64,000 nucleotides of DNA, taken from Caulobacteraceae bacterium (GTDB lineage: Bacteria > Pseudomonadota > Alphaproteobacteria > Caulobacterales > Caulobacteraceae). The notes beneath the pieces were generated by a model. That model saw only the letters and a program-made list of their open reading frames with translations, was not told where the DNA came from and ran no database searches. The position numbers and the translations under genes were made by a program. Numbering within the stretch: the first letter of the stretch is position 1; each line of letters opens with the position of its first letter. The stretch is taken from NCBI GenBank assembly GCA_019748095.1, contig JAIEQA010000019.1, forward strand, positions 1 to 64,000, read 5' to 3'. Below are positions 1-12,005 of the stretch, one piece after another.

Positions 1-570
1 CTCGCAGCCGCCGCGACCCTCGTCCCGGCCACGGCTTCCGCCCAGTCGTATGGCTACGGCCAAAGCTACAATCAGGGCTACGGACAGAGCTACAACCAAG
101 GCTACGGCCAGTCACAGCGGTACGGTAACACCTCAGGCTACCAGGATCGCTGCCAGACGCTCGGACAAGGCCGGACCGGCGCAGGCGCCCTGATCGGCGG
201 CGGTCTGGGTGCAGTCGCCGGTTCGCAGATCGCGGGCCGCGGCAACCGCACCGGAGCCTCCATCATCGGCGGCGTGCTGGGGGCCGTGATCGGGGCCCAG
301 GTCGGCCGGGCATCGAACGAGCAGTGCCGGTCGGACGGTTACGCCCAGGGCCAGTCCTACGGGAACTCGGCCTACGCCCCGCCCGCCCAGTATTACAGCG
401 ATCGGGACCGCTACGATGACCGGGCCCATTCGGCCAACCGCTATGACGAGCGCGGCTACGACCGGTCGCAACGCCATGACGACCGTCGCAACGACGCCCG
501 CAACGGCTATGCGGTCAGCGCTGACGGCTTTTACTATTACGACCCGCGTCGCGGCTGGCTGCCACGCTGA
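1..570 (+). CDS. Secreted glycine-zipper (17 kDa antigen-like) protein, 5' end outside window
   Basis: The reading frame is open from base 1, so the start lies upstream. The first visible residues look like the end of a Sec signal peptide, with an ASA-Q cleavage context at residues 11-14. Next come near-identical repeats of the type GYGQSYNQ (about residues 18-40). A glycine-zipper double helix follows (about residues 60-102, GALIGGGLGAV and SIIGGVLGAVIG), typical of Rick_17kDa_Anti/2TM outer-membrane or periplasmic proteins. The tail is rich in Tyr, Asp and Arg and ends in YYYDPRRGWLPR. Proteins of this kind are often envelope-associated and their exact role is unknown. The family call is fairly safe, the function is not. 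Confidence 0.8.
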   Translation, partial: LAAAATLVPATASAQSYGYGQSYNQGYGQSYNQGYGQSQRYGNTSGYQDRCQTLGQGRTGAGALIGGGLGAVAGSQIAGRGNRTGASIIGGVLGAVIGAQVGRASNEQCRSDGYAQGQSYGNSAYAPPAQYYSDRDRYDDRAHSANRYDERGYDRSQRHDDRRNDARNGYAVSADGFYYYDPRRGWLPR

Positions 571-632
571 GGTCCTGAGGTTCGCGGAGTCGCTTGTTTT
601 CAGCCCCCCTGTCGATCGACGTCGCGACGGGA

Positions 633-668
633 GCCGCCGGTGGAACAATCCACCGGCGGCTTCTTCTT
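633..668 (+). terminator. Rho-independent terminator after the glycine-zipper gene
   Basis: An 11-bp perfect stem (633-643 with 650-660, loop AACAAT) is followed by TTCTTCTT. It sits 63 bases after the stop of the rightward gene and 10 bases beyond the stop of the convergent tlyA, so it probably separates the two. The T-rich tail is only on the plus-strand side. Confidence 0.75.
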
Positions 669-670
669 GT

Positions 671-1409
671 TCAGGCCCGCCGGGCCCAGAGCAGGAATTC
701 CACATTGCCGTCACCGCCGGTGATCGGGCTTTCGGTCGTGGCCTGAACCGTCCAGCCCATGCCTGACAGCCAGTCCGAGACCCGCTGAACGGCGCTGTCG
801 CGGGCAGCCGTGTCCTTGACGACGCCCTTCTTGCCGGCGTCGGACGGGCCCTCCCCCTCGAACTGCGGCTTGACCAGCGCGACGAGGTCCGCCCCGGGCC
901 CGGCGAGCGCCAGAGCCGCTGGCAGGGCCTTGGCCAGGCCGATGAAGCTGACGTCGCAGACGATCAGGCCGGGAGCCTCAGGGATCAGGTCTATATCCAA
1001 CGTCCGGACGTCGGTCTGTTCCAGACTGACCACCCGGGGGTCGGCGGCGACCTTCGCGTTCATCTGGCCCGATCCGACATCGACGGCGAACACCCGGGCG
1101 GCCCCTCGCGCCAGACAGACCTCGGTGAAGCCGCCGGTCGAGGCCCCGACGTCCAGCACCACCCGTCCCTCCACCGCGATGGGCCAGAGGGACAGGGCGT
1201 GATCCAGCTTGACCCCGCCGCGTCCGACCCAGCCATGGGCCTCAACCAACGTCAGGACCGCGTCAGCCCCGACGCCCTGGGACGCCGAGCGGGCGGGCTG
1301 GCCATCGACCGTGACCCCGCCCGCCTTGATGGCCGCCTGGGCGCGCGATCGGCTGTCGACCAGCCCACGCGAGACCAGCAGGTGGTCCAGACGAGTGCGG
1401 GGACCGAAG

Positions 1410-1423
<14 letters not shown>
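671..1423 (-). CDS. tlyA: TlyA-family rRNA (cytidine-2'-O)-methyltransferase / hemolysin A homologue
   Basis: This 250-residue protein has an N-terminal S4 RNA-binding domain (about residues 10-70, [18 protein letters not shown]) followed by an FtsJ-like Rossmann methyltransferase domain with the SAM-binding motif [13 protein letters not shown] and the later CDVSF and LVKPQFE motifs. TlyA enzymes 2'-O-methylate cytidines of 16S and 23S rRNA using S-adenosylmethionine; the hemolysin name is historical. Length and domain order are normal for the family. The gene overlaps the end of valS by 14 bases on the same strand, so the two are probably cotranscribed and translationally coupled. Which rRNA sites are modified cannot be told from sequence. 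Confidence 0.9.
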
Positions 1424-4214
<2,791 letters not shown>

Positions 4215-4236
4215 CGTGCGATCTCAAAAGCGGAAA

Positions 4237-4259
4237 GGGCGGCCCCGTCGGAGCCGCCC
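4237..4259 (-). terminator. Terminator between the ArsC-like gene and valS
   Basis: On the minus strand a 10-bp stem (4250-4259 with 4237-4246, one G-U pair, 3-base loop) is followed by TTTCCGCTTTT. It lies between the stop of the ArsC-like gene (4309) and the valS start (4214), so valS probably has its own promoter in or near this gap. Confidence 0.65.
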
Positions 4260-4308
4260 CTGCGGGTCATACGTCGCGGCGGGCCTGTACGCCAGCCGTC
4301 CGGGTCTT

Positions 4309-4656
4309 TCAGCCGAGCGCGGCCGCATAGAGATCGGGCTTGAACCCCACCAAAGTCCGGTCGCCGAGGTCAAGCACCGGGCGTTTGATCATCGACGGCT
4401 GGGCCAGCATCAGGGCGATGGCCCGGTCGGCGTCCAGCCCGGCCTTGTCCGCCTCCGGCAGGGCACGGAACGTGGTCCCGGCCCGGTTCAGCACCGTCTC
4501 CCAGCCGTGTTCGGCGACCCAGCGCTCCAGCGAAGCCCGGTCGATCCCGGCCTTCTTGTAGTCATGGAAAACGAAGCCCCGACCGTGCTGGTCCAGCCAG
4601 ACCCGGGCCTTCTTGACCGTATCGCAGTTCGGGATGCCGTAGAGGGTGTAAGCCAT
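4309..4656 (-). CDS. ArsC/Spx-family thioredoxin-fold reductase (YffB type)
   Basis: A 115-residue protein starting MAYTLYGIPNCDTVKKARVW. The pattern GIPNCDTVKKA with a single active-site Cys at residue 11 and the late RPVLDLGDRTLVGF block are typical of the ArsC/Spx/YffB superfamily. Members reduce arsenate or other thiol substrates with glutathione; YffB-type members have no proven arsenate activity. The ATG at 4656 was chosen because it places the beta strand and Cys motif at the very N-terminus, as in homologues; the frame stays open upstream but that extension is Arg/Gly-rich and unlike protein. The substrate is unknown. Confidence 0.85.
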   Translation of the reverse strand: MAYTLYGIPNCDTVKKARVWLDQHGRGFVFHDYKKAGIDRASLERWVAEHGWETVLNRAGTTFRALPEADKAGLDADRAIALMLAQPSMIKRPVLDLGDRTLVGFKPDLYAAALG

Positions 4657-4766
4657 GGCCTGTCGAATGTCAGATTCGCGCGGCCGAACCCAGAGCCGTT
4701 CTCGCCTCAAGGCAGAGAGGGTGACCGCGCGACGGGTCCAGCCCCGGGGTCGCGGATCGTGTGGCC

Positions 4767-5087
4767 TCAGTCGAAGATGTCGAAGATGGATCCACGCTTC
4801 TTGCCATACCCGCGACCGTACTCGCCATGTTCGCCGCGCTCTCCCCTTTCGCCATATTCGCCGCGTTCGCCGAAGCCCCTGCCCCAGTTCTGCGGTGGCG
4901 GCGCGGGGGCGTAGGGGGTCGCGGCAGGCGGAGGCGCAGCCGGCTGGGCACCGGCCGCCATCAGGTTTTCCAGCTCCCCACGGTCCAGCCAGACCCCGCG
5001 ACAGGTCGGGCACATGTCAAACTGAACCCCGGAGCGCTCCACGGTCTGCATGGAGCTGTTGTCATTCGGGCAGAGGAGCAAGGGCAT
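4767..5087 (-). CDS. TFIIB-type zinc-ribbon protein with Gly/Glu/Arg-rich tail
   Basis: A 106-residue protein. Residues 1-45 carry a CPxD...CPxCxGxWLDRGELE pattern (LLCPNDNSSM, DMCPTCRGVWLDRGELENL), the zf-TFIIB family zinc ribbon. A Pro/Ala-rich linker follows, then short repeats of GERGEY type (about residues 72-95) and a basic/acidic end KKRGSIFDIFD. The family is widespread in bacteria and its role is unknown. One of the four expected zinc ligands may be supplied outside the two visible Cys pairs. The 5' flank up to 5329 (about 240 bases) holds no gene I can support and presumably the divergent promoters. Confidence 0.82.
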   Translation of the reverse strand: MPLLLCPNDNSSMQTVERSGVQFDMCPTCRGVWLDRGELENLMAAGAQPAAPPPAATPYAPAPPPQNWGRGFGERGEYGERGERGEHGEYGRGYGKKRGSIFDIFD

Positions 5088-5329
5088 TGGGGCATCCCGT
5101 CAAAGTTAGGGGAGGCGCGAAACCGAAGGGGCAATCGGGCCTCACGTTTGAAACGTGGTGCGTCCGACATCACCGAAAACGCTCAAGAAGCGGTCGCAGT
5201 CAGAGGGGCCCGGTTCGCACCCTGAATATGATGGCGAGACGGCTTCGTGGCAAGGCCGCAGCCTGCCATAGACGAAGACCTTGGAAAGCACCGTCGCCGG
5301 CGTCAGGCTGAGAGCCCACGGAGGTTCTG

Positions 5330-5989
5330 TTGATCATCATCGAACAGATATTCAGTCGCGAGGAGGCGCTCGCCATCGGCGAGGCTCTGGATCATGCGCC
5401 GTTCCAGGACGGCTCCCTGACGGCCGGCCCCGCCGCCCGGAAAGTCAAGCAGAACACCCAGGCGCGAGGGGATGACGCCGGTGTGGCGGCTATGGGCCAT
5501 CGCGTCCGGCAGGCCCTCGAACGTCACGATCTGGTGCGCGGCCTGGTGCGCCCGATCCGGTGGTCGAACCTGCTGTTCTCCCGGTACGGCCCCGGCCAGC
5601 AGTATGGACTGCACGCCGACAATGCGGTGATGGTCGACGAGAACGGATGGCCGCTCAGGACCGACGTCAGCTTCACCCTTTTCCTGTCAGACCCCGAGAC
5701 CTATGGCGGCGGTGCGCTGAGGATCCCGGAGCCGACGGGTGATCGGATGATCCGGCCGGATGCCGGCTGTGCCGTCTTCTATCCGACAGGCGTCCTCCAT
5801 CAGGTCACCCCCGTCACAGTCGGGGTCCGGGTCGCGTGCGTCGGCTGGATCCAGAGCATGGTCAAACGCCCTGACCACAGGGAAATTCTCTACGACCTCG
5901 ACCGGCTCAGGGACGGGCTGGCGGATGACGCCGCACTGACGCTGGACAAGACGATCGGCAATCTGCTCCGCATGTGGGCAGAGGTCTGA
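5330..5989 (+). CDS. PKHD-type Fe(II)/2-oxoglutarate-dependent hydroxylase (PiuC/YbiX family)
   Basis: A 219-residue oxygenase whose iron ligands are visible: His95 and Asp97 (LHADNA) and His157 (GVLHQV), with Arg167 for 2-oxoglutarate. It fits the PKHD hydroxylase (PiuC, YbiX) family, which is often iron-regulated and linked to TonB-dependent siderophore uptake. The start appears to be TTG at 5330: GGAGG lies five bases upstream and no ATG fits the conserved N-terminus MIIIEQIFSREEA. A TonB-dependent receptor lies nearby but is not adjacent, so a shared role is only a guess. The real substrate is unknown. Confidence 0.9.
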   Translation: MIIIEQIFSREEALAIGEALDHAPFQDGSLTAGPAARKVKQNTQARGDDAGVAAMGHRVRQALERHDLVRGLVRPIRWSNLLFSRYGPGQQYGLHADNAVMVDENGWPLRTDVSFTLFLSDPETYGGGALRIPEPTGDRMIRPDAGCAVFYPTGVLHQVTPVTVGVRVACVGWIQSMVKRPDHREILYDLDRLRDGLADDAALTLDKTIGNLLRMWAEV

Positions 5990-6046
5990 GCCGATCGTCG
6001 AACGTCCACCCCCGTCCCCTGGCCGGCGATGCGGACAGGCTCGGGC

Positions 6047-8248
6047 CTACCGGAATTTCCTCAGGCCGCGCGGGCCCATGCGGCCGGCACCGGCGCGCTT
6101 GCCCAGCCAGTCCTTCCAGTCGGGCCAGTTGCGGCGACGCCCGCCGCCGTCGACCCATTCCGGCCCGTGGGCCCCGTCGAACAGGGCGACATCGACCAGA
6201 CCGCCCTGTTTGAATGCCTGAAGTTTCACACCCTTGCCCCGGCCCATCTCGGGCAGTTCCTCGGCCTTGAAGATGAGGGTCTTCAGGTTCTCGCCGATGG
6301 TCACGACGTGATCGCCGGTCACCCGCAGCGCGGCCAGGAGCTCGCCGTTCAGCACCTGTTTGCCGCCCCGCTTCTGGGCCAGCAACTCGTCCTCCGGAGC
6401 GATGAAGCCATAGCCGGCCTTCGAGGCGATCAACAGTTTCGCGCCGGGCTGGTGCGCCAGAACCGCGATGATGGCAGCGCTCTCCTCCAGCTCGACCATC
6501 AGCCGCAGCGGCTCGCCATGGCCCCGCCCGGAAGCCAGCTTGTCCGCCCCGACGGTGAAGATCCGGCCGTCCGAGGCCGCGACCAGCAGCTTGTCGGTGG
6601 TGAAGGCAGGAACGAGGAAGCCCAGCGCGTCGCCCTCCTTGAACTTCAGTTCCGACGGGTCCTCGACCTTGCCCTTCACCGCCCGGATCCAGCCGCGCTC
6701 GGACAGGATGACGGTGATGGCCTCGCGCGCGATGAAGGCCTCGGCCGGCACGAAGGCGGAGGCATCGACGGCCTCGGCGATGGTGGTCCGGCGCGGCGAG
6801 ATCAGGGCCTTCCTCGTCGCGGCCAGTTCGGACGCGATCTTCTTCCACTGTTTGGCGGGCGAGGACGTCAGCGCCTGCAGCGCGGCAAGCTCCTCCGACA
6901 GAGCCTTGAATTCATTCTCGATCGTCATCTCCTCGATCCGCGCCAGCTGGCGCAGGCGGGTGTCGAGGATGAAGTCGGCCTGGGTCTCCGACAGGCCGAA
7001 GCGGGCGATCAGGACGGCCTTGGGCTGTTCCTCCTCGCGCACGATGCGGATGACCTCGTCGAGGTTGAGGAAGACGATCCGCAAGCCCTCCAGCAGGTGC
7101 AGCCGCTTCTCGACCCGCTCGATCCGCCAGGCCGAGCGCCGGTTCAGGACCTCGCGCCGGTGATCGAGGAAGGCCTGCAGACAGGCCTTCAGTCCCATGA
7201 CCCGGGGCGTGCCGGTGGCGTCCAGCACATTCATGTTGATCGGGAACCGCACCTCCAGATCCGACAGGCGGAACAGGCTTTCCATCAGACTGTCGGCGTC
7301 GATGTTGCGCGTCTTCGGTTCCAGAACGATGCGGATGTCCTCGGCCGACTCGTCGCGCACATCGCCCAGAAGGGGGGCTTTCTTCTGTTCGATCAGTTCG
7401 GCCAGCGCCTCGATCAGCTTGCCCTTCTGGATCTGGTAGGGAACCTCGGTGATGACGATCTGATAGCCACCGCGCTCCAGCGGCTCGCGCTCCCAGCGGG
7501 CCCGCAGCCGCACCCCGCCCCGACCGGTCTCATAGGCATCCAGAATGGAGGCGTGGCCCTCGACCGCCACGCCGCCCGTGGGGAAATCGGGCCCGGGGAC
7601 GATTTCGGCCAGCTCGGCGGTGGTGGTGTCGGGTCGGTCGAGCAGGGCCAGACAGGCGTCGATCAGCTCGCCCACATTGTGCGGCGGGATGGAGGTCGCC
7701 ATACCCACGGCGATACCGGACGAACCGTTGGCCAGAAGGTTGGGAAAGCCCGCCGGCAGGACGATCGGTTCCTCATCCTGATCGTCATAGGTGGGGCGGA
7801 AGTCGACGGAATCCTGATCGATTCCTTCCATCAGCAGCATGGCCGCCGGTGTCAGCTTGCACTCGGTGTAGCGCATGGCGGCGGGGTTATCGCCGTCGAT
7901 ATTGCCGAAATTGCCCTGACCGTCGACCAGCGGATAGCGCTGGGCGAAATCCTGGGCCAGGCGCACCAGGGCATCGTAGATCGAGGCGTCGCCGTGCGGG
8001 TGATAGCCGCCCATGACCTCGCCCACGACCTTGGCGCATTTGCGCGCCGCCGCCTGGGGGTTCAGGCGCATCTGGTGCATGGCGTAGAGGATGCGCCGGT
8101 GCACCGGCTTGAAGCCGTCCCGCACGTCCGGCAGGGCCCGGTTGGTGATGGTCGACAGGGCGTAGGCCAGATACCGGCGCGACAGGGCTTCGCCCAGCGG
8201 CTCGTCAACGATACGCCCACCTTCGGGTGGAGGAGTGTGAACGGTCAT
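6047..8248 (-). CDS. parC: DNA topoisomerase IV subunit A
   Basis: A 733-residue type IIA topoisomerase subunit that pairs with ParE to decatenate daughter chromosomes. The breakage-reunion domain has [16 protein letters not shown], the [15 protein letters not shown] helix (about residues 80-95) and catalytic Tyr127 (MRYTEC). The length and the weak C-terminal blades (for example GRGHGEPL and GRGKGVKL) fit ParC rather than GyrA, which is longer. Ala88 stands where E. coli ParC has Ser80, and Asp92 where it has Glu84 (see findings). It follows the PhoD-like gene by 67 bases without obvious linkage and converges with the hydroxylase gene. Confidence 0.93.
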   Translation of the reverse strand: MTVHTPPPEGGRIVDEPLGEALSRRYLAYALSTITNRALPDVRDGFKPVHRRILYAMHQMRLNPQAAARKCAKVVGEVMGGYHPHGDASIYDALVRLAQDFAQRYPLVDGQGNFGNIDGDNPAAMRYTECKLTPAAMLLMEGIDQDSVDFRPTYDDQDEEPIVLPAGFPNLLANGSSGIAVGMATSIPPHNVGELIDACLALLDRPDTTTAELAEIVPGPDFPTGGVAVEGHASILDAYETGRGGVRLRARWEREPLERGGYQIVITEVPYQIQKGKLIEALAELIEQKKAPLLGDVRDESAEDIRIVLEPKTRNIDADSLMESLFRLSDLEVRFPINMNVLDATGTPRVMGLKACLQAFLDHRREVLNRRSAWRIERVEKRLHLLEGLRIVFLNLDEVIRIVREEEQPKAVLIARFGLSETQADFILDTRLRQLARIEEMTIENEFKALSEELAALQALTSSPAKQWKKIASELAATRKALISPRRTTIAEAVDASAFVPAEAFIAREAITVILSERGWIRAVKGKVEDPSELKFKEGDALGFLVPAFTTDKLLVAASDGRIFTVGADKLASGRGHGEPLRLMVELEESAAIIAVLAHQPGAKLLIASKAGYGFIAPEDELLAQKRGGKQVLNGELLAALRVTGDHVVTIGENLKTLIFKAEELPEMGRGKGVKLQAFKQGGLVDVALFDGAHGPEWVDGGGRRRNWPDWKDWLGKRAGAGRMGPRGLRKFR

Positions 8249-8315
8249 GGCCCTGCGAATCGGCTGGTTTGCCTCACAAGTCCAGAGCCTCGCCGCACGG
8301 AACGCTCAGCCGGGG

Positions 8316-9419
8316 TCACACCACGAGATCGCCGATCCGGATCGGCTGTTCCAGTTGCACCGTTCCATGGACATCCCGGACCTGGGCCAGAACGGTCGGG
8401 CTCCCGCCATCCCAGCCGATGGTGAGCAGGCCAAAATTCTGTTCGCGATACACAGGCCCGACGCGCAGGGCGTTGGGAGGCGTGACGGGCCAGACCTCGG
8501 TGAGTCCGGACGAAGTGATGTCCCACAGCGGATAGGGCGTGTTGACGTCCAGCCTCGACACTTCACCGTAGTGAGTATCACCTGACAGGCAGATCAGGCC
8601 GTTGGCCTTGCGGTCGCGGATGGCAGCGATCAGCCGCTGGTGATCATGGGCGAAATTGATCCAGCCCTCCCAACCGGCGAAATCGGCCAGGACCTGCAGG
8701 CTCGAGCCGAGAACGCGTATCTCGGCGGGCGCGGACAGCTGATCTTCAAGCCAGCGCCACTGGGTCTCGCCCAATTGGGTCGCCGTCAGGTCCGGGTTGC
8801 GCATATAGGGACCGGGCGTACTCTTGCCGTCTGCGGCACGCCGGTCCACCCAGGTGTCATAGTCCTGATCGCCCAGCTCCAGCGGGACCAGCGGGGTACG
8901 GTTCCAGCGCAGGTCGGGCAACAGGATCTGCACCCGGCGACCGGCCGGACCAAACACATGGGACGTGTAGATGCCGTCGCGCGTGCGGCGCGGGCTGTCG
9001 TCCGGCACACCGAAGAAGTCGAGGAACTGGCGGCGGCTCTCCTCCTTCATGGGATAGTCGGCCCCGGCGTCGTTCTCGCCGTAGTCATGGTCATCCCAGA
9101 TGGCGAGGATCGGCACGGTGGCCTTGAGTTTCTGGAACCCCGGCTGGGCCGCCAGCTCGGCATACTTTTGACGCATCACCTCGGGGTCGCGCGTGTCCAG
9201 ATAGACATTGTCACCGAGGAAGATGAACAGGTCCGGCTGGGCCGCCAGCACGGCGTCCCAGATGGGTTGGGGCTTGTCACTCCTTGCGCAGGACCCGAAG
9301 GCGATCCGCGTCAGGGTCCGATCGGACAGGACATCGGCCACCGCAGGGGCGCCACCGGCTGCAAGTCCCAGTCCCATCGTACCGGTCATCAGACCCCGTC
9401 GTGACAATCGCTTCATCAC
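8316..9419 (-). CDS. PhoD-like alkaline phosphatase/phosphodiesterase, Tat-exported
   Basis: A 367-residue metallophosphatase. The N-terminus has a twin-arginine signal (LSRRGLMTGTMGLGLAAGG) ending near APAVADV. Metal-binding motifs are FGSCAR, FLGDNVYLD, WDDHDYGEND and SGDTHYGE, as in PhoD enzymes, which use calcium and iron to release phosphate from organic phosphoesters in the periplasm. The start is GTG at 9419 or ATG at 9416, with GGAG just upstream. A TonB-dependent receptor lies directly upstream on the same strand with a hairpin between, so the pair could serve uptake and hydrolysis of a phosphate-containing compound. No Pho box was identified by eye. Confidence 0.88.
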   Translation of the reverse strand: MMKRLSRRGLMTGTMGLGLAAGGAPAVADVLSDRTLTRIAFGSCARSDKPQPIWDAVLAAQPDLFIFLGDNVYLDTRDPEVMRQKYAELAAQPGFQKLKATVPILAIWDDHDYGENDAGADYPMKEESRRQFLDFFGVPDDSPRRTRDGIYTSHVFGPAGRRVQILLPDLRWNRTPLVPLELGDQDYDTWVDRRAADGKSTPGPYMRNPDLTATQLGETQWRWLEDQLSAPAEIRVLGSSLQVLADFAGWEGWINFAHDHQRLIAAIRDRKANGLICLSGDTHYGEVSRLDVNTPYPLWDITSSGLTEVWPVTPPNALRVGPVYREQNFGLLTIGWDGGSPTVLAQVRDVHGTVQLEQPIRIGDLVV

Positions 9420-9443
9420 CGTCTCTCCGCAGTCAAACGCGAA

Positions 9444-9470
9444 GGGGGCGCGCCGCCTCGACGCGCCCCC
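9444..9470 (-). terminator. Hairpin between the TonB receptor and PhoD-like genes
   Basis: A 9-bp GC stem (9444-9452 with 9462-9470, 9-base loop) lies 24 bases after the receptor stop and 25 bases before the phosphatase start. On the minus strand it is followed by TTCGCGTTT, a weak T-tract. It may attenuate rather than stop transcription. Confidence 0.45.
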
Positions 9471-9493
9471 GGAACTGTCAGGCCGCGCGTCGC

Positions 9494-11833
9494 CTAGAAG
9501 TGGCGGCGCAGGGTCACGAAGGCCTGACGCGGCGCGCCCGGCAGGAAGGTCTGGCGACCCGCCGTGTTCTGGAACCCGCCCGAGCCGACGGTCGAGATGT
9601 GATCCTCGTCCAGCAGGTTGGTAACGTTCAGCTGAACCTCGGTGCCGTCCAGCCAGCCGCCCGTGTCGGCGACACGATAGCCCGCCGTCAGCTCCACCAG
9701 GGTGTAGCCATCGACGCTCTCGTCGTTCAGGTAGCTGGAGAAGCGCTCGCCGGTGTAGGCGGCCGCCAGGGTCCCGAACAAGGCCCCGTTGTCATAGGCC
9801 AGTTCGGCACGGAACAGGGTCTCGGGCGTGTTGACGACCGTCTTGCCACCGGTCGCGGCGACCAGGGCACCCGTACCGTCGCGGACGTCGTCCTCATAGG
9901 TCGAGTCGTTGTAGCTGAACGATCCGAAGGCCGACCAGTCGTCATTGAAGCTCCAGACGGCCGCCGCTTCAAAGCCGCGCGACTGGACCGAACCGACGTT
10001 CTGGATCCCGGATCCGAGGCCGAGGATCGAGGCCCCAAGCGCCACACCCAGCAGACGGTCTGCGAAGTCGACATTGTAGACGGCAACCGAACCCTGGAGC
10101 TGGTCGTAGCGGAACCGCCAGCCGGCCTCGAGCGTCTTCGAGCTTTCCGGTTCCAGCGTGTTGCGCAGGGCTGCGAAGCCCGCAGCGGTGGCCGAGAACG
10201 GCCCGCCGGTGTTGGAGGATTCGAACGCCCGGATGTTCTCCGAATAGGACACGAAGACCTGATGGTCGGGGTTCACATCGTAGGTCGCGCCGACCTGGGG
10301 CAGGAAGTTGTCTTCCGCCTTGATGGTGCCGGTCTTGTTCGGGCCGGTGATGGTCCGGGCAGTGTTCTCAACGGACAGCGACTTGAAGCCGCCGAACACC
10401 GTCAGGGCGTCGGTGACGGCCCAGCTGTCCTGAATGAAGAACAGGCGGGTCTCGGTCTCGAAATCATACTCCCACTGGGTGAAGAAGGGATTGTTGAGGA
10501 AGTTCAGCGAGGAGCGGGTGTTGGCGGCGCGGGCCAGGCCGTAGAAGCGGCGGGCGTGGTTGAAGTCGTTCTGCTCGAGCCAGAAGCCGGCCTCGATCGC
10601 ATGGACGCCGAGGTCCAGGGTGACCGAGCCGATCGCACCGGTACGCTGGATGTCATACTCCGTGGTGCGAACCGAGATCGGGCCCGGGGCCGAGATCGGA
10701 GCCCCCGACTGGTCCGGCGCGCCCACCGGCGTGCCGACATAGGGCGTCCACCACAGACCCTGGCCCTCGTTGGTGTGGCCATATCCGGTCAGGGAGACTG
10801 ACAGGGACTCGCTCAGCGGATAGTTGAACGTGAGGGCGCCCAGCGTGTCGTCCCGCAGACCCGCCGCGTCGAAATAGGCGTCATCGACGGTCTGGATCGG
10901 GGCCGGATAGACGGTTCCGGCCGCCGCGTTCGTCACAGCTGCGCCGGTGTCACCGCGATTGTTGGCGATGTCCGCAATGCGAACGGCGAGGCCATAGTCG
11001 CCCGAGATGTTGTCGAAGTCCCGGCCGAGGCGCGCGATCTGCGCCAGAGACATATCCTGATAGTCGTTCTCACGACGCTCGGAGACATTGTAGAAGCCGG
11101 TGACCTCACCTTCGCCGACGGGCTGATACAGGCTGATGTTGAACTGCTTCTGGTTCTGCTCACCAACGCCTTTCCACTTGTCCATCGAGTGATCGACATA
11201 GGACAGGGACAGAGCGGTTCCGGCCGGGCCGAAGGCTCCGGTGTCGACGCGAATGAAGCCGCGCAGGGTCTCTTCGCTGCCGTAGGTGCCGGCGACATCG
11301 ACGCCAAATTCATCGGCGGGGCGACGGCTGACGAACTGGACGGTCCCGCCCAGGTTGCTGCTGGAGGCCGTGCCCAGCGCGCCCGAACCCTGGGCCACGT
11401 CGACGCGGCCGACGTTCTCGGAGATGATGGCGCGCGAGATGTGCAGACCGTTGTGGTTGCCGTAGCTCATGTCGCCCAACGGCACGCCGTCCAGGGTGAA
11501 GCCCAGCTGGTTCTGGTTGAAGCTGCGCAGCACGATGCGCGCTGACCATTCATAGTTGCCGAAGGCGTCGGCCGACTGGAAGCTGACACCGGGAAGGCGT
11601 TCGATCGCCTTCAGTGGGCTGGTGCCGGGGGCCTCAACTGCGATGGCGGCTTCGGTGATCGAGGTTTGTTGCCGGCTCTGGCCGAGGCCGAAGACGATCA
11701 CGTCCTCGACTTGCGCCGCCGGGTCCGGATCGGCGACGAGGGTCTGCGCCTGGGCGAAAGTCGCCGGAATCAGTACGCCGGTGAGCGCGAGGGCGAGCGT
11801 GGAGACGCTCGCGAGGATGCGGTGGTTGGTCAT
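9494..11833 (-). CDS. TonB-dependent outer-membrane receptor
   Basis: A 779-residue receptor from the ATG at 11833. A signal peptide (ILASVSTLALALTGVLIPATFAQA) leads into a TonB box-like stretch EDVIVFG and a plug domain (about residues 40-165, SPLKAIERLPGVSF, LDGVPLGDM, RVDVAQGSGALG). The beta-barrel ends in a terminal Phe (VTLRRHF), the classic outer-membrane sorting end. Such receptors import scarce ligands with energy from TonB-ExbBD. The substrate cannot be read from sequence, but the downstream secreted PhoD-like phosphatase suggests an organophosphate ligand. Upstream in-frame starts at 11857 and 11959 exist; the chosen one gives a proper signal peptide. Confidence 0.9.
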   Translation of the reverse strand: MTNHRILASVSTLALALTGVLIPATFAQAQTLVADPDPAAQVEDVIVFGLGQSRQQTSITEAAIAVEAPGTSPLKAIERLPGVSFQSADAFGNYEWSARIVLRSFNQNQLGFTLDGVPLGDMSYGNHNGLHISRAIISENVGRVDVAQGSGALGTASSSNLGGTVQFVSRRPADEFGVDVAGTYGSEETLRGFIRVDTGAFGPAGTALSLSYVDHSMDKWKGVGEQNQKQFNISLYQPVGEGEVTGFYNVSERRENDYQDMSLAQIARLGRDFDNISGDYGLAVRIADIANNRGDTGAAVTNAAAGTVYPAPIQTVDDAYFDAAGLRDDTLGALTFNYPLSESLSVSLTGYGHTNEGQGLWWTPYVGTPVGAPDQSGAPISAPGPISVRTTEYDIQRTGAIGSVTLDLGVHAIEAGFWLEQNDFNHARRFYGLARAANTRSSLNFLNNPFFTQWEYDFETETRLFFIQDSWAVTDALTVFGGFKSLSVENTARTITGPNKTGTIKAEDNFLPQVGATYDVNPDHQVFVSYSENIRAFESSNTGGPFSATAAGFAALRNTLEPESSKTLEAGWRFRYDQLQGSVAVYNVDFADRLLGVALGASILGLGSGIQNVGSVQSRGFEAAAVWSFNDDWSAFGSFSYNDSTYEDDVRDGTGALVAATGGKTVVNTPETLFRAELAYDNGALFGTLAAAYTGERFSSYLNDESVDGYTLVELTAGYRVADTGGWLDGTEVQLNVTNLLDEDHISTVGSGGFQNTAGRQTFLPGAPRQAFVTLRRHF

Positions 11834-12005
11834 GTTCGCCCCGAACGGATCGGCCATGATTTGGCCTTGAGGCCGACTAGGCGGGCGATACGACGCGCCG
11901 GTAACAGTCCCGCTGCCGTCGTGTGACTTCCTCGCTGGACCACACACTCCTGACGCCACTGTTGCCTTACGGCTACGCTTGTCAGTCGGTGAGCGTAAAC
12001 TGCCC

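Noticed and set aside
52..125. Tandem repeats near the window start as a possible CRISPR or satellite
   Set aside because: They are in-frame codons for GYGQSYNQ repeats in a secreted protein, with no spacers or palindromic units.
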